Position numbers and translations under genes: made by a program. Positions 17,308 to 26,823 of a stretch of 64,000 bases of DNA are shown one piece after another. This DNA is from Simiduia curdlanivorans (lineage in GTDB: Bacteria > Pseudomonadota > Gammaproteobacteria > Pseudomonadales > Cellvibrionaceae), in the NCBI RefSeq assembly GCF_030409605.1, contig NZ_JAUFQG010000004.1, positions 2,653,001-2,717,000 on the forward strand. Direction: 5' to 3'. The notes under the pieces are model-generated. The model saw only the letters and a list, made by a program, of their open reading frames with translations, was not told where the DNA came from and ran no database searches. The stretch's first letter is position 1. Every line of letters starts with the position of its first letter.

Positions 17308-18291
17308 GTGAATCAGGAAGTTGACATTCCATCCGAGCTAGAGCCCGCTGAGGCAGTAAGCGACGAGGCTGTAAATGCCGAGCTTGTCGGCGCCGAAGCC
17401 GAGGCTGCTCAGCCATCGCTCGCCGCCGCGCCAGACGAATCTGCCCCCGCTGATCAAGGTGGTGCGAGCCTAGAAGTGGCCGATCAAGCGACGGCCAGTG
17501 CCCACCCAGATCAAGCCGAAATGCCTTGGGCCATTGTGCAGGGTAAGGCCTATACGGATTTACCCAAAGACCTCTACATTCCGCCAGATGCGCTGGAAGT
17601 TATTTTAGAGGCCTTCGAAGGCCCGCTCGATTTGCTTCTATATCTGATTCGTCGCCAGAATCTCGATATTCTCGAAATCAACGTTGCCGAAATCACCCGC
17701 CAGTACATGTCCTATGTGGACATGATGACCGCCATACAATTTGAGTTGGCGGCGGAGTATCTGGTGATGGCGGCCATGTTGGCCGAAATCAAATCGCGCA
17801 TGTTGCTGCCGCGTTCCACCCTCGACGACGAGGAAGAGGAAGATCCGCGCGCGCAATTGATTCGTCGCCTGCAAGAGTATGAACGCTTCAAGCAGGCCGC
17901 CGAAGATTTAGAAGCGCTGCCACGGGTAGGCCGTGAAATTTTTCATGCCAGTGCCCAAGCGCCCGATCGCAACAGCACCCGCCCCGAGCCCGACGTGGAT
18001 TTGAAAGAGTTGTTATTGGCGCTGTCTGAAGTACTGCGCCGCGCCGATATGTTTGAAAGCCACCACGTGCACAAAGAAAAGTTATCCACCCGCGAGCGCA
18101 TGGCGCAAGTGTTAGACAGGCTAGCCCATCGTCAATTTATGCCTTTCGTGCACCTGTTTAAAGTGGAAGAGGGGCGCTTGGGGGTGGTGGTGACTTTCTT
18201 GGCCGTGTTGGAATTAATTAAAGAATCTTTGGTGGAAATTGTGCAAAACGAAAACTTTGCCGCCATCCACGTTAGAGCGAGAACGCAATAG
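17308..18291 (+). CDS. scpA: Segregation and condensation protein A (ScpA kleisin)
   Basis: The kleisin subunit that bridges SMC heads, acting with ScpB in chromosome condensation. The N-terminal SMC-binding motif LEAFEGPLDLLLYLIRRQ lies about 100 residues in, preceded by an acidic, low-complexity extension. A C-terminal winged helix ends near FAAIHVRARTQ. GTG 17308 is preferred to GTG 17224 because the latter is inside a strong hairpin with no ribosome-binding site; ATG 17521 would remove the acidic part. scpB follows two bases after the stop. Confidence 0.9.
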   Translation: MNQEVDIPSELEPAEAVSDEAVNAELVGAEAEAAQPSLAAAPDESAPADQGGASLEVADQATASAHPDQAEMPWAIVQGKAYTDLPKDLYIPPDALEVILEAFEGPLDLLLYLIRRQNLDILEINVAEITRQYMSYVDMMTAIQFELAAEYLVMAAMLAEIKSRMLLPRSTLDDEEEEDPRAQLIRRLQEYERFKQAAEDLEALPRVGREIFHASAQAPDRNSTRPEPDVDLKELLLALSEVLRRADMFESHHVHKEKLSTRERMAQVLDRLAHRQFMPFVHLFKVEEGRLGVVVTFLAVLELIKESLVEIVQNENFAAIHVRARTQ

Positions 18292-18293
18292 TT

Positions 18294-19418
18294 ATGTCAG
18301 AACAGTTTGATAATCCAGAATTGGACGCGGTTGAACCCGAAGCCATTGAAGACGCCGAAGCACTGGCGCAAGGTGATGAGGCCTTGGACGCTGAACCGGA
18401 TGTCGCTGAGCAAGCCACTAGCGAGCCAGCCGACGGCTTAGATGACGACACCCCGGTGGTGAAGTTACCGCTCGATAAAGTGTTGCTGCGTAAAATTATC
18501 GAAGGCGTGCTGATGGCCGCTGGCCAGCCCATGAACGAGGCAAAAATTGCCGAGCTGTTCGACGGCCACGATAACTACGAAGCGCCGGCGAAAGATGAAA
18601 TTAAAGCCGCCCTCGAAGATATTCAAGCCGATTGCGGCGAGCGCGGTTTCGAGCTGAAAGAAGTGGGCTCTGGCTGGCGCTTTCAAGTGCGCGCCGAAAC
18701 GGCCCAGTGGGTTAACCGCCTGTGGGATGAAAAGCCGCAAAAATATTCCCGTGCGCTGTTGGAAACCCTGTCGCTCATAGCTTACCGTCAGCCTATTACC
18801 CGCGGCGACATCGAAGAAATTCGCGGCGTTGCGGTGAGCTCGCACATTATTAAAACCCTGTCTGAGCGCGAGTGGGTAAAAGTGGTTGGTCATCGCGATG
18901 TGCCGGGTAGGCCGTCACTGTACGCCACCACGCGCCAATTTTTGGATTATTTCAATCTGAAAAGTTTGGACGAGTTGCCATCGCTCAGCGAGCTGCGCGA
19001 TATCGAAGAATTAAATAAAGAGTTTGATCTCACCGACAGCGAAGATACCGAGGAAGCCGAAGGCATCAAAGAGGCAGTGGCAGAATTCGATGAATCGGAT
19101 GATGAGGCGACTGATAGTGAATCGCCAAGCGACGAAAACCTCGAAGCCGAACACGCGAGCGAAGACATGTTTGACGCCGACCAGCAAGCGCCTAATGTAC
19201 TTGTCGAAGGCTTTGCCCTGCCCGCAGAGGCTGACGAGCTAGAGGATTTAACCGCTCATGTAGCCGAAGAGTCGCTCGACGAAGAGCTCGACGAAGAGCT
19301 CGACGAAGAGTTGGGCGAACCGGCATTTGAAACAAGCGATGACCCAACCGAAAACGAACAGACGGAATCTGCCGTGTCGGCCACTGAACCCCATGACGAA
19401 GATCCGAACGCGGTATGA
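18294..19418 (+). CDS. scpB: Segregation and condensation protein B (ScpB)
   Basis: A 374-residue protein with the two winged-helix domains of ScpB at about 60-245 ([35 protein letters not shown]). It dimerises and binds ScpA. Acidic low-complexity tails flank the core: about 50 residues in front and about 125 behind, including three DEEL units coded by a 12-base tandem repeat (19275-19310). The stop overlaps rluB by four bases (ATGA). The long acidic tail is unusual compared with the roughly 200-residue core family. Confidence 0.92.
   Translation: MSEQFDNPELDAVEPEAIEDAEALAQGDEALDAEPDVAEQATSEPADGLDDDTPVVKLPLDKVLLRKIIEGVLMAAGQPMNEAKIAELFDGHDNYEAPAKDEIKAALEDIQADCGERGFELKEVGSGWRFQVRAETAQWVNRLWDEKPQKYSRALLETLSLIAYRQPITRGDIEEIRGVAVSSHIIKTLSEREWVKVVGHRDVPGRPSLYATTRQFLDYFNLKSLDELPSLSELRDIEELNKEFDLTDSEDTEEAEGIKEAVAEFDESDDEATDSESPSDENLEAEHASEDMFDADQQAPNVLVEGFALPAEADELEDLTAHVAEESLDEELDEELDEELGEPAFETSDDPTENEQTESAVSATEPHDEDPNAV
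19275..19310 (+). repeat. 12-bp tandem repeat inside scpB
   Basis: Three consecutive units of CTCGACGAAGAG-type sequence encode LDEE repeats in the ScpB acidic tail. Changes in unit number would keep the frame and only alter tail length. Confidence 0.7.
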
Positions 19419-20590
19419 GTAAGCAAACACAAAACCCCAGCAGCGCTAGCTTTTCCAGCGATGAAAAACTGCAAAAAGTGCTAGCGCGCGCAGGCCTAGG
19501 CTCGCGCCGGGAAATGGAGCGCTTGATCGAATCTGGTCGCGTAGAAGTTGATGGCAAACCCGCCACCTTAGGCGACAGAGTGGGCGCTGCGGCGAGCATT
19601 CGCGTCGATGGTAAAGCCATTACCTTCAGTGCCGGTGAAGTGAAGCGGCGCGTCTTGTTATATAACAAACCCGAAGGCGAAATCTGTTCGCGCTCAGACC
19701 CAGAGGGTCGACGCACCGTTTACGATCACTTGCCACCGCTGCGCGGCGAGCGTTGGATTTCCGTTGGTCGGTTAGATTTTAATACCAGCGGTTTGTTGTT
19801 GTTCACCAACGACGGCGAGTTGGCCAACCGCCTGATGCACCCATCCTCCGTGATCGACCGCGAATATCTGGTGCGCATTCAGGGCGATGTGGATGACGAC
19901 ATGCGCAAGCGCTTAAAAGACGGCGTGCAATTGGACGACGGCGTGGCGCAATTTACCGATATCGTTGACGGCGCCGGCGAAGGCCGCAACCGTTGGTTTT
20001 ATTGCGTGGTCATGGAAGGTCGCAACCGCGAAGTGCGCCGCTTGTGGGAGTCCCAGGGCGTGCGTGTTAGCCGCTTAAAGCGCGTGCGCTACGGCAATTG
20101 TTTTATTCCCTCGCACGTGCGCGTGGGCCAGTGGGTTGAATTAACCGATAAAGAAATTGGCGACCTGTGCGCCACTGCCGGCATCGGCCATCGCCCCAGC
20201 GCGGAAAATATTGAAGATAAAGCCACGCGCGAACGCCACGAGCGCAAGTTGCGCCAGGGCGCGGCAAAAACACCTACGGCGCGGCAGTTGAAAAAGCCGC
20301 GCGCCGAAGGTGCCGGCTGGCAGGGGCACGACGATGAGCGCAGCAGCACGCAAGACGCGCCGCGCTCGAAAAAAGACAGCTTTAAAGCGCGCCCAGCTAT
20401 TGATACCTCGGAAGCCAATAAGGGCAGTGGCTATAAAGCCAGTGCCGGCGCTAAAAAACCACACGCCGGTAAAGCCTCAACTCGCGCGGGCACGCGTTCT
20501 TCAGAGAAGTCCACAGACCGCGCTCGTGCCGATAAACCCAGCGCTAGTAAACCCCGTTCCAATAAACCGCGCACTGGCGTCAAGCGTTAA
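19415..20590 (+). CDS. rluB: 23S rRNA pseudouridine2605 synthase RluB
   Basis: A 391-residue RsuA-family pseudouridine synthase. The S4 RNA-binding domain spans about 17-64 ([19 protein letters not shown]). The catalytic aspartate is D121 in [13 protein letters not shown]. The extra loop [15 protein letters not shown] near 205 is typical of RluB. The last 110 residues are a Lys/Arg/Ala-rich disordered tail, common in gammaproteobacterial RluB. The gene is translationally coupled to scpB. Confidence 0.95.
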   Translation: MSKQTQNPSSASFSSDEKLQKVLARAGLGSRREMERLIESGRVEVDGKPATLGDRVGAAASIRVDGKAITFSAGEVKRRVLLYNKPEGEICSRSDPEGRRTVYDHLPPLRGERWISVGRLDFNTSGLLLFTNDGELANRLMHPSSVIDREYLVRIQGDVDDDMRKRLKDGVQLDDGVAQFTDIVDGAGEGRNRWFYCVVMEGRNREVRRLWESQGVRVSRLKRVRYGNCFIPSHVRVGQWVELTDKEIGDLCATAGIGHRPSAENIEDKATRERHERKLRQGAAKTPTARQLKKPRAEGAGWQGHDDERSSTQDAPRSKKDSFKARPAIDTSEANKGSGYKASAGAKKPHAGKASTRAGTRSSEKSTDRARADKPSASKPRSNKPRTGVKR

Positions 20591-20598
20591 TAAATACT

Positions 20599-22845
20599 AT
20601 GGCGCACTCAACGCAAGCCACACAATTATTTTCCTACCCACGCTTTTGGGCCGAGTGTTATGGCCCTGCGCCATATTTGCCCATGTCGCGCGCGGAAATG
20701 GACGCACTCGGCTGGGATAGCTGCGACATTATAATCGTCTGCGGCGACGCCTATGTGGATCACCCCAGTTTCGGCATGGCGGTGATCGGCCGCTTTTTAG
20801 AATCCCAAGGTTTTCGCGTCGGTTTAATTTGCCAACCGGATTGGACCTCGGCCGATCCCTTTAAAGCGTTGGGCAAACCGAATTTATTTTTCGGCGTCAG
20901 CGGCGGCAACATGGATTCCATGATCAACCGCTACACCGCCGATAAAAAAGTCCGCAACGACGACGCCTACACACCCGGTGGCGTTGGTGGCAAGCGCCCA
21001 GATCGCTGCGTCTTGGTTTACTCCCAGCGCTGCAAAGAAGCCTATAGCGATGTGCCCGTCATTCTGGGTGGCATTGAAGCGAGCCTACGCCGCATTGCTC
21101 AATACGATTATTGGAGCGATCAAGTGCGGCGCTCGGTGCTGTTCGATGCCACCGCCGATATTTTGTTATACGGCAACGCCGAGCGCGCCATTGCTGAAAT
21201 TGCCCACGGTTTGGCGGCCGGTAAAAGTATCGACGAATTAAGCAGCATTCGCGGCACTGCCGTGGTGCGCAAAACACCGCCCAAGGGTTGGACTGAAATC
21301 GATTCCTCGCGCATCGATTGGCCGGGCAATATCGACAAATTGCCCAACCCCTATGAATACCAACAGACGGATAGCACTGGCTCGGATGGCAATACGCAAG
21401 TTGGCCAGAAAGCTGGCGAGGGTATGTTGGGCGCGCAAAATAATGCGCCTAGCTGCCAGCAAAATGTGAGTATGCAGGCGGACGATGATGTGCAACCGGT
21501 GCGCATTATTCCCATGCCATTGGCCGGGCGCAGCTACAAAGATCCCGATACCTATATTCGCTTGCCGTCCTTTGAGAAAGTGCGCAATGATCCCGCGCTC
21601 TACGCCCACGCCTCGCGCGTGTTGCACCAAGAGGCCAACCCGTTTAACGCGCGGCCCTTGATTCAAAAACATGGCAACCGCGAAATTTGGGTTAACCCGC
21701 CGCCAATGCCGCTGGAAACCGACGAGCTAGATGGCGTGTTCGATTTGCCTTATCAGCGCAAGCCGCACCCGAGTTACGGAAAAGCGAAAATTCCGGCTTA
21801 CGAAATGATTAAAACCTCCATCAATATTATGCGAGGTTGTTTTGGCGGCTGTACTTTCTGTTCCATTACCGAACACGAAGGCCGCATTATTCAGAGCCGT
21901 TCGGAAGCATCTATCCTGCGCGAAATTGAAGATATTCGCGATAAGGTGCCAGGCTTCACCGGCCACATTTCAGATTTGGGCGGGCCAACCGCCAATATGT
22001 ATCGCCTAGAGTGTAAAGACTTACCCACGCTTAGCGCCTGCCGGCGTTTGTCTTGTGTGTTTCCCACCATTTGTAAAAATTTGGGCACCGATCACAAGCA
22101 CACCACGCAGCTCTATCGCAATGCGCGCGCCATCCCGGGCGTGAATCGCATCTCCATCGCCTCGGGCTTGCGCTACGACCTCGCCGTGCGCAACCCTGAG
22201 TACGTAAAAGAATTAGTCACGCACCATGTAGGCGGCATGTTGAAAATTGCGCCCGAGCACACCGAAGGCCGGCCGCTAAACATGATGATGAAACCGAGCA
22301 TGGAGAGCTATTACGAGTTCAAGCGCCTGTTCGATAAATATTCGAAAGAGGCGGGTAAAACCCAATACCTCGTGCCTTACTTCATTGCCGCCCACCCAGG
22401 CACTGAAGACGAAGACATGTTGAACTTGGCCTTGTGGCTAAAGAAAAACAATTTCGAAGTGGACCAGGTGCAAACCTTTTACCCATCGCCTATGTCGCTG
22501 GCCACGGCCATGTACTATTCACAGCGCAACCCGCTGAAAAAACTGAGCTATAAAAGCGACAAGCTCTACATTCCGAAAAATCCAGACCAGCGCAAATTGC
22601 ACAAAGCCTTACTGCGCTACCACGATCCAAATAACTGGGGCTTTTTGCGCGAATCTTTAATCAAGATGAACAAAGGCCACTTGATCGACACGCTATTGCC
22701 CGCGCAAAGCACGCGCGAAAGCCGCGAGCGCTTCGTGCAAGGTGGCGCAAGGCAAAAAGCCAGCGGTAATAAGTTCGACAAAATCGCCGGCCTAAACCGC
22801 CCCAAGCCAAAGCCGAAAGGCGGCAAACCAAAAGGGCGGCGTTAA
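20599..22845 (+). CDS. YgiQ family radical SAM protein
   Basis: A 748-residue protein. The SAM-binding CxxxCxxC cluster motif is C414-C418-C421 in [18 protein letters not shown]. The N-terminal region ([24 protein letters not shown] onward) is the YgiQ-specific domain. The reaction is unknown; it belongs to the UPF0313 group. A stretch at about 255-305, rich in Gln, Ser and Asn, looks like a lineage-specific insertion. The C-terminus is basic. A terminator lies 22 bases after the stop. Confidence 0.93.
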   Translation: MAHSTQATQLFSYPRFWAECYGPAPYLPMSRAEMDALGWDSCDIIIVCGDAYVDHPSFGMAVIGRFLESQGFRVGLICQPDWTSADPFKALGKPNLFFGVSGGNMDSMINRYTADKKVRNDDAYTPGGVGGKRPDRCVLVYSQRCKEAYSDVPVILGGIEASLRRIAQYDYWSDQVRRSVLFDATADILLYGNAERAIAEIAHGLAAGKSIDELSSIRGTAVVRKTPPKGWTEIDSSRIDWPGNIDKLPNPYEYQQTDSTGSDGNTQVGQKAGEGMLGAQNNAPSCQQNVSMQADDDVQPVRIIPMPLAGRSYKDPDTYIRLPSFEKVRNDPALYAHASRVLHQEANPFNARPLIQKHGNREIWVNPPPMPLETDELDGVFDLPYQRKPHPSYGKAKIPAYEMIKTSINIMRGCFGGCTFCSITEHEGRIIQSRSEASILREIEDIRDKVPGFTGHISDLGGPTANMYRLECKDLPTLSACRRLSCVFPTICKNLGTDHKHTTQLYRNARAIPGVNRISIASGLRYDLAVRNPEYVKELVTHHVGGMLKIAPEHTEGRPLNMMMKPSMESYYEFKRLFDKYSKEAGKTQYLVPYFIAAHPGTEDEDMLNLALWLKKNNFEVDQVQTFYPSPMSLATAMYYSQRNPLKKLSYKSDKLYIPKNPDQRKLHKALLRYHDPNNWGFLRESLIKMNKGHLIDTLLPAQSTRESRERFVQGGARQKASGNKFDKIAGLNRPKPKPKGGKPKGRR

Positions 22846-22867
22846 CCCAGCCCGCTTGTGAGTTTTC

Positions 22868-22903
22868 AAAAGGCCGATGAGCATCCTCACCGGCCTTTTG
22901 TTT
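22868..22903 (+). terminator. Terminator after the ygiQ-like gene
   Basis: AAAAGGCCG (22868-22876) pairs with CGGCCTTTT (22891-22899), followed by GTTT. It ends the transcript that includes rluB and the YgiQ gene. Confidence 0.75.
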
Positions 22904-22908
22904 AACAT

Positions 22909-23022
22909 GCTTGTAGCTTGTAGGGGCAGGCCATCCTGCTTGTAGCTTGTAAGGGGCCGAAGTGTCGGACCAGACCACCCGCCCTGTAGCTTGCGGCCTG
23001 CAACTAACAGCTTGCAGCTCCA
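22909..23022. repeat. Extragenic repeat cluster, with a copy at 41441-41490
   Basis: TGCTTGTAGCTTGTA occurs at 22909 and 22937, 28 bases apart. The stretch 22941-22992 is nearly the reverse complement of 41441-41490, sharing an uninterrupted core of about 27 bases around GGTCTGGTCCGACACTTCGG. The flanking AGCTACAAGC-type words also occur at 12047-12119. This is a dispersed intergenic repeat family, not a gene. Confidence 0.7.
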
Positions 23023-23064
23023 CTTTGATACACTCGCAACACTGTTAATTTGCGGACCAATCCC

Positions 23065-23595
23065 ATGGCACTAAAGCCCACCATTTACAAACTCAATCTA
23101 GATCTCGCCGATTCTGATCGCCATCATTACCAAAATTACCAGCTCACTCTGGCCCAACACCCCTCGGAAACCGCCGAACGCATGGTGGTTCGCATCCTCG
23201 CGTTTGCGTTAAATGCGAGCGAAGCGCTCACTTTCACCAAAGGTATTTCTACCTCAGACGAACCCGACATCTGGGCCAAAGAAGACAATGGCACCATCGC
23301 GCTCTGGGTAGAAGTCGGCCAGCCCAAACCGGATCGCATCCGCAAGGCCGTCAATCAAGCGGCGCAAGTTCGCCTCTACGCCTTTGGCAAAACTGCAGAT
23401 ACCTGGTGGAATATAGAAGGCAAAGACATGCCCAGCTCAGACAAACTCCAAGTGGCAAGATTCCAATGGCAAAACGTGGTAGACCTAGCGCAGAATTTAG
23501 ATCGCACTATTCGCTGGAGTATCAGTATTGCTGGTGGCGAGATGTATGTGGATACGGGCAGTGGGGTGGAGCATGTGGTTTTGGGTGGGTTTTAA
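23065..23595 (+). CDS. yaeQ: YaeQ family protein
   Basis: A 176-residue protein that matches YaeQ along its length: MALKPTIYKLNLDLADSDRH at the start, HPSETAERMVVRILAFALNA and DEPDIWAKEDNG in the middle. The fold is restriction-endonuclease-like. E. coli YaeQ was once proposed to suppress loss of RfaH, but its role is unproven. ATG 23065 is used; the five-residue upstream extension in frame has no support. Confidence 0.92.
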   Translation: MALKPTIYKLNLDLADSDRHHYQNYQLTLAQHPSETAERMVVRILAFALNASEALTFTKGISTSDEPDIWAKEDNGTIALWVEVGQPKPDRIRKAVNQAAQVRLYAFGKTADTWWNIEGKDMPSSDKLQVARFQWQNVVDLAQNLDRTIRWSISIAGGEMYVDTGSGVEHVVLGGF

Positions 23596-24079
23596 TTTTT
23601 TTTAACGCGCTAAAAGTTCTGCATAGTGTTTGTACTAAAGCTTTGAATAAGGACGCTAGTCTTTCACTGTTGGCGTCAATTCTTAATTGACCTCAATATT
23701 TAAAAAGCGAAAAGCGAAAAGCGAAAAGCGAAAAGCGAAAAGCGATGTGGGCGGGAGAGAAAGATAGCTTCGGGCACAGGCCCTTCATCCAGCCACATCA
23801 CCGCTACATCAGTGCTGTCCTTGCACTGAGTCGCTCGCGCCACATCCCTGTGGCTTGTGAAGTGGCCGGCTGAAGGGCCTTGTCGTGTTTTGGTAGGGGG
23901 TTTGAAAGAAAGTCGACGCCTGTCGTGTTTCGTGGCGCCTTAATCGTCCTGGTGCGCTAAGTGGTTGTTGTAAATGGTTTTTTAGTGTGGTTCGATTGAT
24001 GGGATTTTTGGATATACGACAAGGTGTTGCATTATATAGCGACACTTTGTCGCTTATTAAGGCTGTTAGGTTTTAGGGG
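23596..24079. other. Gene-free stretch with simple repeats and an imperfect palindrome
   Basis: No credible coding sequence is seen. The stretch starts with a T run after yaeQ, carries a 7-bp tandem repeat (23703-23744) and then an imperfect inverted repeat: AGGCCCTTCA near 23775 and TGAAGGGCCT near 23872, enclosing about 90 bases with further short palindromes. The composition becomes more AT-rich toward the next gene, marking the edge of the accessory patch. Confidence 0.5.
23703..23744 (+). repeat. Six tandem copies of a 7-bp unit (AAAAGCG)
   Basis: Six exact AAAAGCG units run without interruption from 23703 to 23744, about 108 bases after the yaeQ stop. Such arrays are prone to slipped-strand change. 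They lie outside any open frame. Confidence 0.9.
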
Positions 24080-24718
24080 GATGATATCGAAATTCTATAC
24101 ATAGTTTTTGGGTGGCTGCTCGGCCTATTAAGTCCAGTCATTGTTAATTCAATTAAAAATAACTATGACAGGAAATCCTTTCTGGCCGCAGCGAAATGTG
24201 AACTTACAGAGCTACAGTTTCAACTCTGCATTACTGGATTACTGCTGGCTCAAAAATACGGAAATTTAGACCGCGCCTAATTACTTGAGGTTCATCCTAT
24301 ACTAGAAAACCATAAGGGCAGTGATTCGCCAGAAAGAATATTGCAGTTTGTAAATGCTATGCTGAAAGCCAATGAAGAAGAGTTTAATGCGATGGCCGAA
24401 AGTCTGAAGGCCAACGAAAATATTGGTCAAAATCTCAAGAATCATTCTACTGTGCTTATTGATTCAAATGCAGATCAAATATCGAGCTTACCGATGGATC
24501 TGCAAAGCAAAATCTATGAGTTCAAAAACTTGCTTAACGTATACAATCAGGAAGTTCAGGTGGCAAAGGACAAGCTCATACTTACATTCGACTCGTCATT
24601 GACAGATATAAATCATAGAAGGTTAAAGTCCGGCCTTGTTGACACCTATTCAGATCTGCAAGGCGTATGTTCTAGGACTTGCAGTAAAATACAGGCGGTT
24701 TTGAATTATGAGCTATAA
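24080..24718 (+). pseudogene. Broken gene for a membrane-anchored coiled-coil protein
   Basis: One reading frame runs from 24077 to 24718 with a single internal TAA at 24278-24280. The first part encodes a hydrophobic helix (VFGWLLGLLSPVIVNSIKNN) and a helical stretch. After the stop the same frame continues with a helical, charged segment of about 145 residues. TTG 24341 would give only the last 125 residues. There is no ATG in frame; the ATG at 24081, after AGGGGG, is one frame off and stops after seven codons. A lost base near the start plus a nonsense mutation explain this best. No family is recognised. Confidence 0.6.
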
Positions 24719-24737
24719 AAACCTAACAAATAAAAGC

Positions 24738-24773
24738 AGGCCGATGCGCAAAATGCACGCGCGGTTTTTTTAG
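24738..24773 (+). terminator. Possible terminator before the DUF262 gene
   Basis: An imperfect GC-rich hairpin (GGCCGATGCGC with GCACGCGCGG) is followed by seven T residues. It would end the transcript of the broken gene upstream. Confidence 0.45.
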
Positions 24774-24822
24774 GCGTTATATCTTTACGTGCCAATATCG
24801 ACAAATGGGATACTGAAAAATA

Positions 24823-26523
24823 ATGAAAATCGAATCTAAAGATACAGATGTTGAAAGTTTGCTCGTCGGTTCATATTTCCACATTCCGCGATTTCAGCGC
24901 CCTTATTCATGGGATGATGAGAATTTAAATGATTTTTGGGATGACGTTATAGTTAACCAGTCTGATGATTATTTCATTGGCTCAATGGTGGTTTATAGAA
25001 AGGATAAGCAGCAATATGGTGTTGTTGATGGGCAGCAGCGGTTAACAACTATAACTATATTGCTTTGCGTAATAAGGGATTATTTTCTCAGAAATGGATC
25101 TCAAGATCTTGCGGAAGGAGTGCATCAGCTAGTTGAGCGAAAGGATAGAAGTAATAAAAATGAGTATGTCCTTAAAACGGAAACATCTTTCCCATACTTT
25201 CAGGAATATATTCAGAAGTTTAATGAAGATCCTGAGCTGAACATAGATATTCAGTTGGAGGAACGAAATCTAAAAAATGCACATAATAGGTTCAATAAGC
25301 TAGTTGGTTCTGTTGTTAATTCGATTGATCAGGATGCGTCTATCAAGCCGGAGTACAAGATCGACCTTAAGGTTGAGAAGCTTGTTAATTTAAGGGATGC
25401 CGTTTTAAACCTAAATTTGATTTTTATCACGCTTGACAACGAAGATGACGCCTACTTGATATTTGAAACGTTAAATACAAGAGGAAAAGATTTAGCGTTA
25501 ACTGATTTGGTAAAAAACCATTTTTCTAAAAACCTTAAGACAAAGGGCGATGTGGATCACACGAAGATAAAGTGGTCATCTATGCTCGATACAATTCATA
25601 ATTCTTCATCCGATATATCGTCTGATAATTTCATATACCACTTTTGGTCGTCTCGATATGAGGCGGTGCCTTTAAAGAAATTATTTCCAAAAATAAAGAA
25701 AGATATCTCAAAGTCAAAAGCTAAAGATTATTTGGACGCATTGGTGTCGGACTCTAAGATTTACCGATCCATACATGAGGAAAATTTTGAGTGGTCAAAG
25801 AATGAGTCTGACGTTTCTGACTCGCTCTATGCGCTCCAACTATTTAAATTGTCCCAGCCGACCCCTGCTACAATGTCGCTGGTAAGGTCATATAAAGACA
25901 AAATTATAAAGTATAAAAAATTACGTGATACATTGAGCGCAATTGAAAAATTTCATTTTGTCTTTACTGCTATTACTTCCTCTCGGTCATCTGGAGGAAT
26001 TTCTGCCATGTATTCATCGTTTGCAATAAAGTTGTTCAATTGTTCAGAATCTCAAGCTGCTTCAGATCTGATATCAGAGTTTGTGACCAAATTGAGAGAC
26101 AAGCGACCTTCTATCGATGAGTTTAAAGTTGCATTTAGAGAAGTTGTTTATACTAATAAAAACTCTAAACAGAAGAATCTGGTTAGATATATATTGGAAA
26201 AGTTCTCTTTGCATTATTCATACAAATATCCAGTTGATTTCGATGATTTGACGATTGAGCACCTGTGTCCGCAGGAAAAAATAGGTCAAGGTGAGTGGCT
26301 GGAGTCATCAGTTGGGTGCTTGGGTAATTTGTTTTTTTTGGATCAAAAAATGAATGGCGAATTAGATGCCAAAAGTTTTGCTGATAAAAAGAAAATTCTT
26401 CGAGAGCGAGGCTATTCACTCAGTGAGTTTGTAGCCAATTCTAACAGCTGGACACCAGATCTTATTCTCAAGCATGCTGACAAAATGGCTGAAGTTGCAT
26501 ATAGCGAAATATGGAAAATATAA
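24823..26523 (+). CDS. DUF262/DUF1524 protein (GmrSD-type, putative phage-defence nuclease)
   Basis: A 566-residue protein. The N-terminal DUF262 (GmrS-like, ParB-fold NTPase) shows IPRFQRPYSW (21-30) and VDGQQRLTTI (68-77). The C-terminal DUF1524 (GmrD-like His-Me nuclease) shows the TIEHLCPQ motif with H480, then GCLGNLFFLDQKMNG. Fused GmrSD enzymes are type IV restriction systems that cleave modified phage DNA; whether this one does is inference. Codon usage is markedly AT-rich compared with the neighbours, with a degraded gene before it and a repeat element after it, suggesting horizontal acquisition. ATG 24823 follows a weak ribosome-binding site. Confidence 0.85.
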   Translation: MKIESKDTDVESLLVGSYFHIPRFQRPYSWDDENLNDFWDDVIVNQSDDYFIGSMVVYRKDKQQYGVVDGQQRLTTITILLCVIRDYFLRNGSQDLAEGVHQLVERKDRSNKNEYVLKTETSFPYFQEYIQKFNEDPELNIDIQLEERNLKNAHNRFNKLVGSVVNSIDQDASIKPEYKIDLKVEKLVNLRDAVLNLNLIFITLDNEDDAYLIFETLNTRGKDLALTDLVKNHFSKNLKTKGDVDHTKIKWSSMLDTIHNSSSDISSDNFIYHFWSSRYEAVPLKKLFPKIKKDISKSKAKDYLDALVSDSKIYRSIHEENFEWSKNESDVSDSLYALQLFKLSQPTPATMSLVRSYKDKIIKYKKLRDTLSAIEKFHFVFTAITSSRSSGGISAMYSSFAIKLFNCSESQAASDLISEFVTKLRDKRPSIDEFKVAFREVVYTNKNSKQKNLVRYILEKFSLHYSYKYPVDFDDLTIEHLCPQEKIGQGEWLESSVGCLGNLFFLDQKMNGELDAKSFADKKKILRERGYSLSEFVANSNSWTPDLILKHADKMAEVAYSEIWKI

Positions 26524-26632
26524 CTAAGCCAGGCAAGATAGCGTTGGGGTTTTCGGGGTCAGACTCCTTGATTTTTTGACAAATGGGCCTGAAATAATTA
26601 GTTACTAGCTACGAAGTGCCGCTCTTGGGGCC

Positions 26633-26782
26633 CCTTGCGCAGCGGTGAGCGCAAGGTGAATTTTAGGGGGCAATTGGGCAGGACGCCCAATTGAGCGACG
26701 ATCAGGCAGGAGCCTGTTTTCGCGACCCCTAAAATACACCTGTAGAGAACGTACCCGATAGGGCGCGTAGCCGGGGTACGTT
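26633..26782. repeat. Multi-hairpin non-coding element with a nested three-way junction
   Basis: Perfect stems occur in series: CCTTGCGC/GCGCAAGG (26633-26640 and 26649-26656); an outer stem ATTTTAGGGG/CCCCTAAAAT (26660-26669 and 26726-26735) that encloses two hairpins, CAATTGGGC/GCCCAATTG (26671-26679 and 26685-26693) and CAGGC/GCCTG (26703-26707 and 26712-26716); then AACGTACCC/GGGTACGTT (26748-26756 and 26774-26782). The set folds as a branched structure. No credible gene is present. It may be a dispersed mobile repeat or a structured RNA. Confidence 0.6.
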
Positions 26783-26789
26783 TCTTTTG

Positions 26790-26823
26790 GTTCGTTTTCT
26801 TTTCGTATAAAAAGAAAATGAAC
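26790..26823. repeat. Inverted repeat joining the hairpin element to the 135-bp array
   Basis: GTTCGTTTTCTTTT (26790-26803) pairs with AAAAGAAAATGAAC (26810-26823) with one mismatch that would be a G-U pair in RNA, around a six-base loop. Confidence 0.6.
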
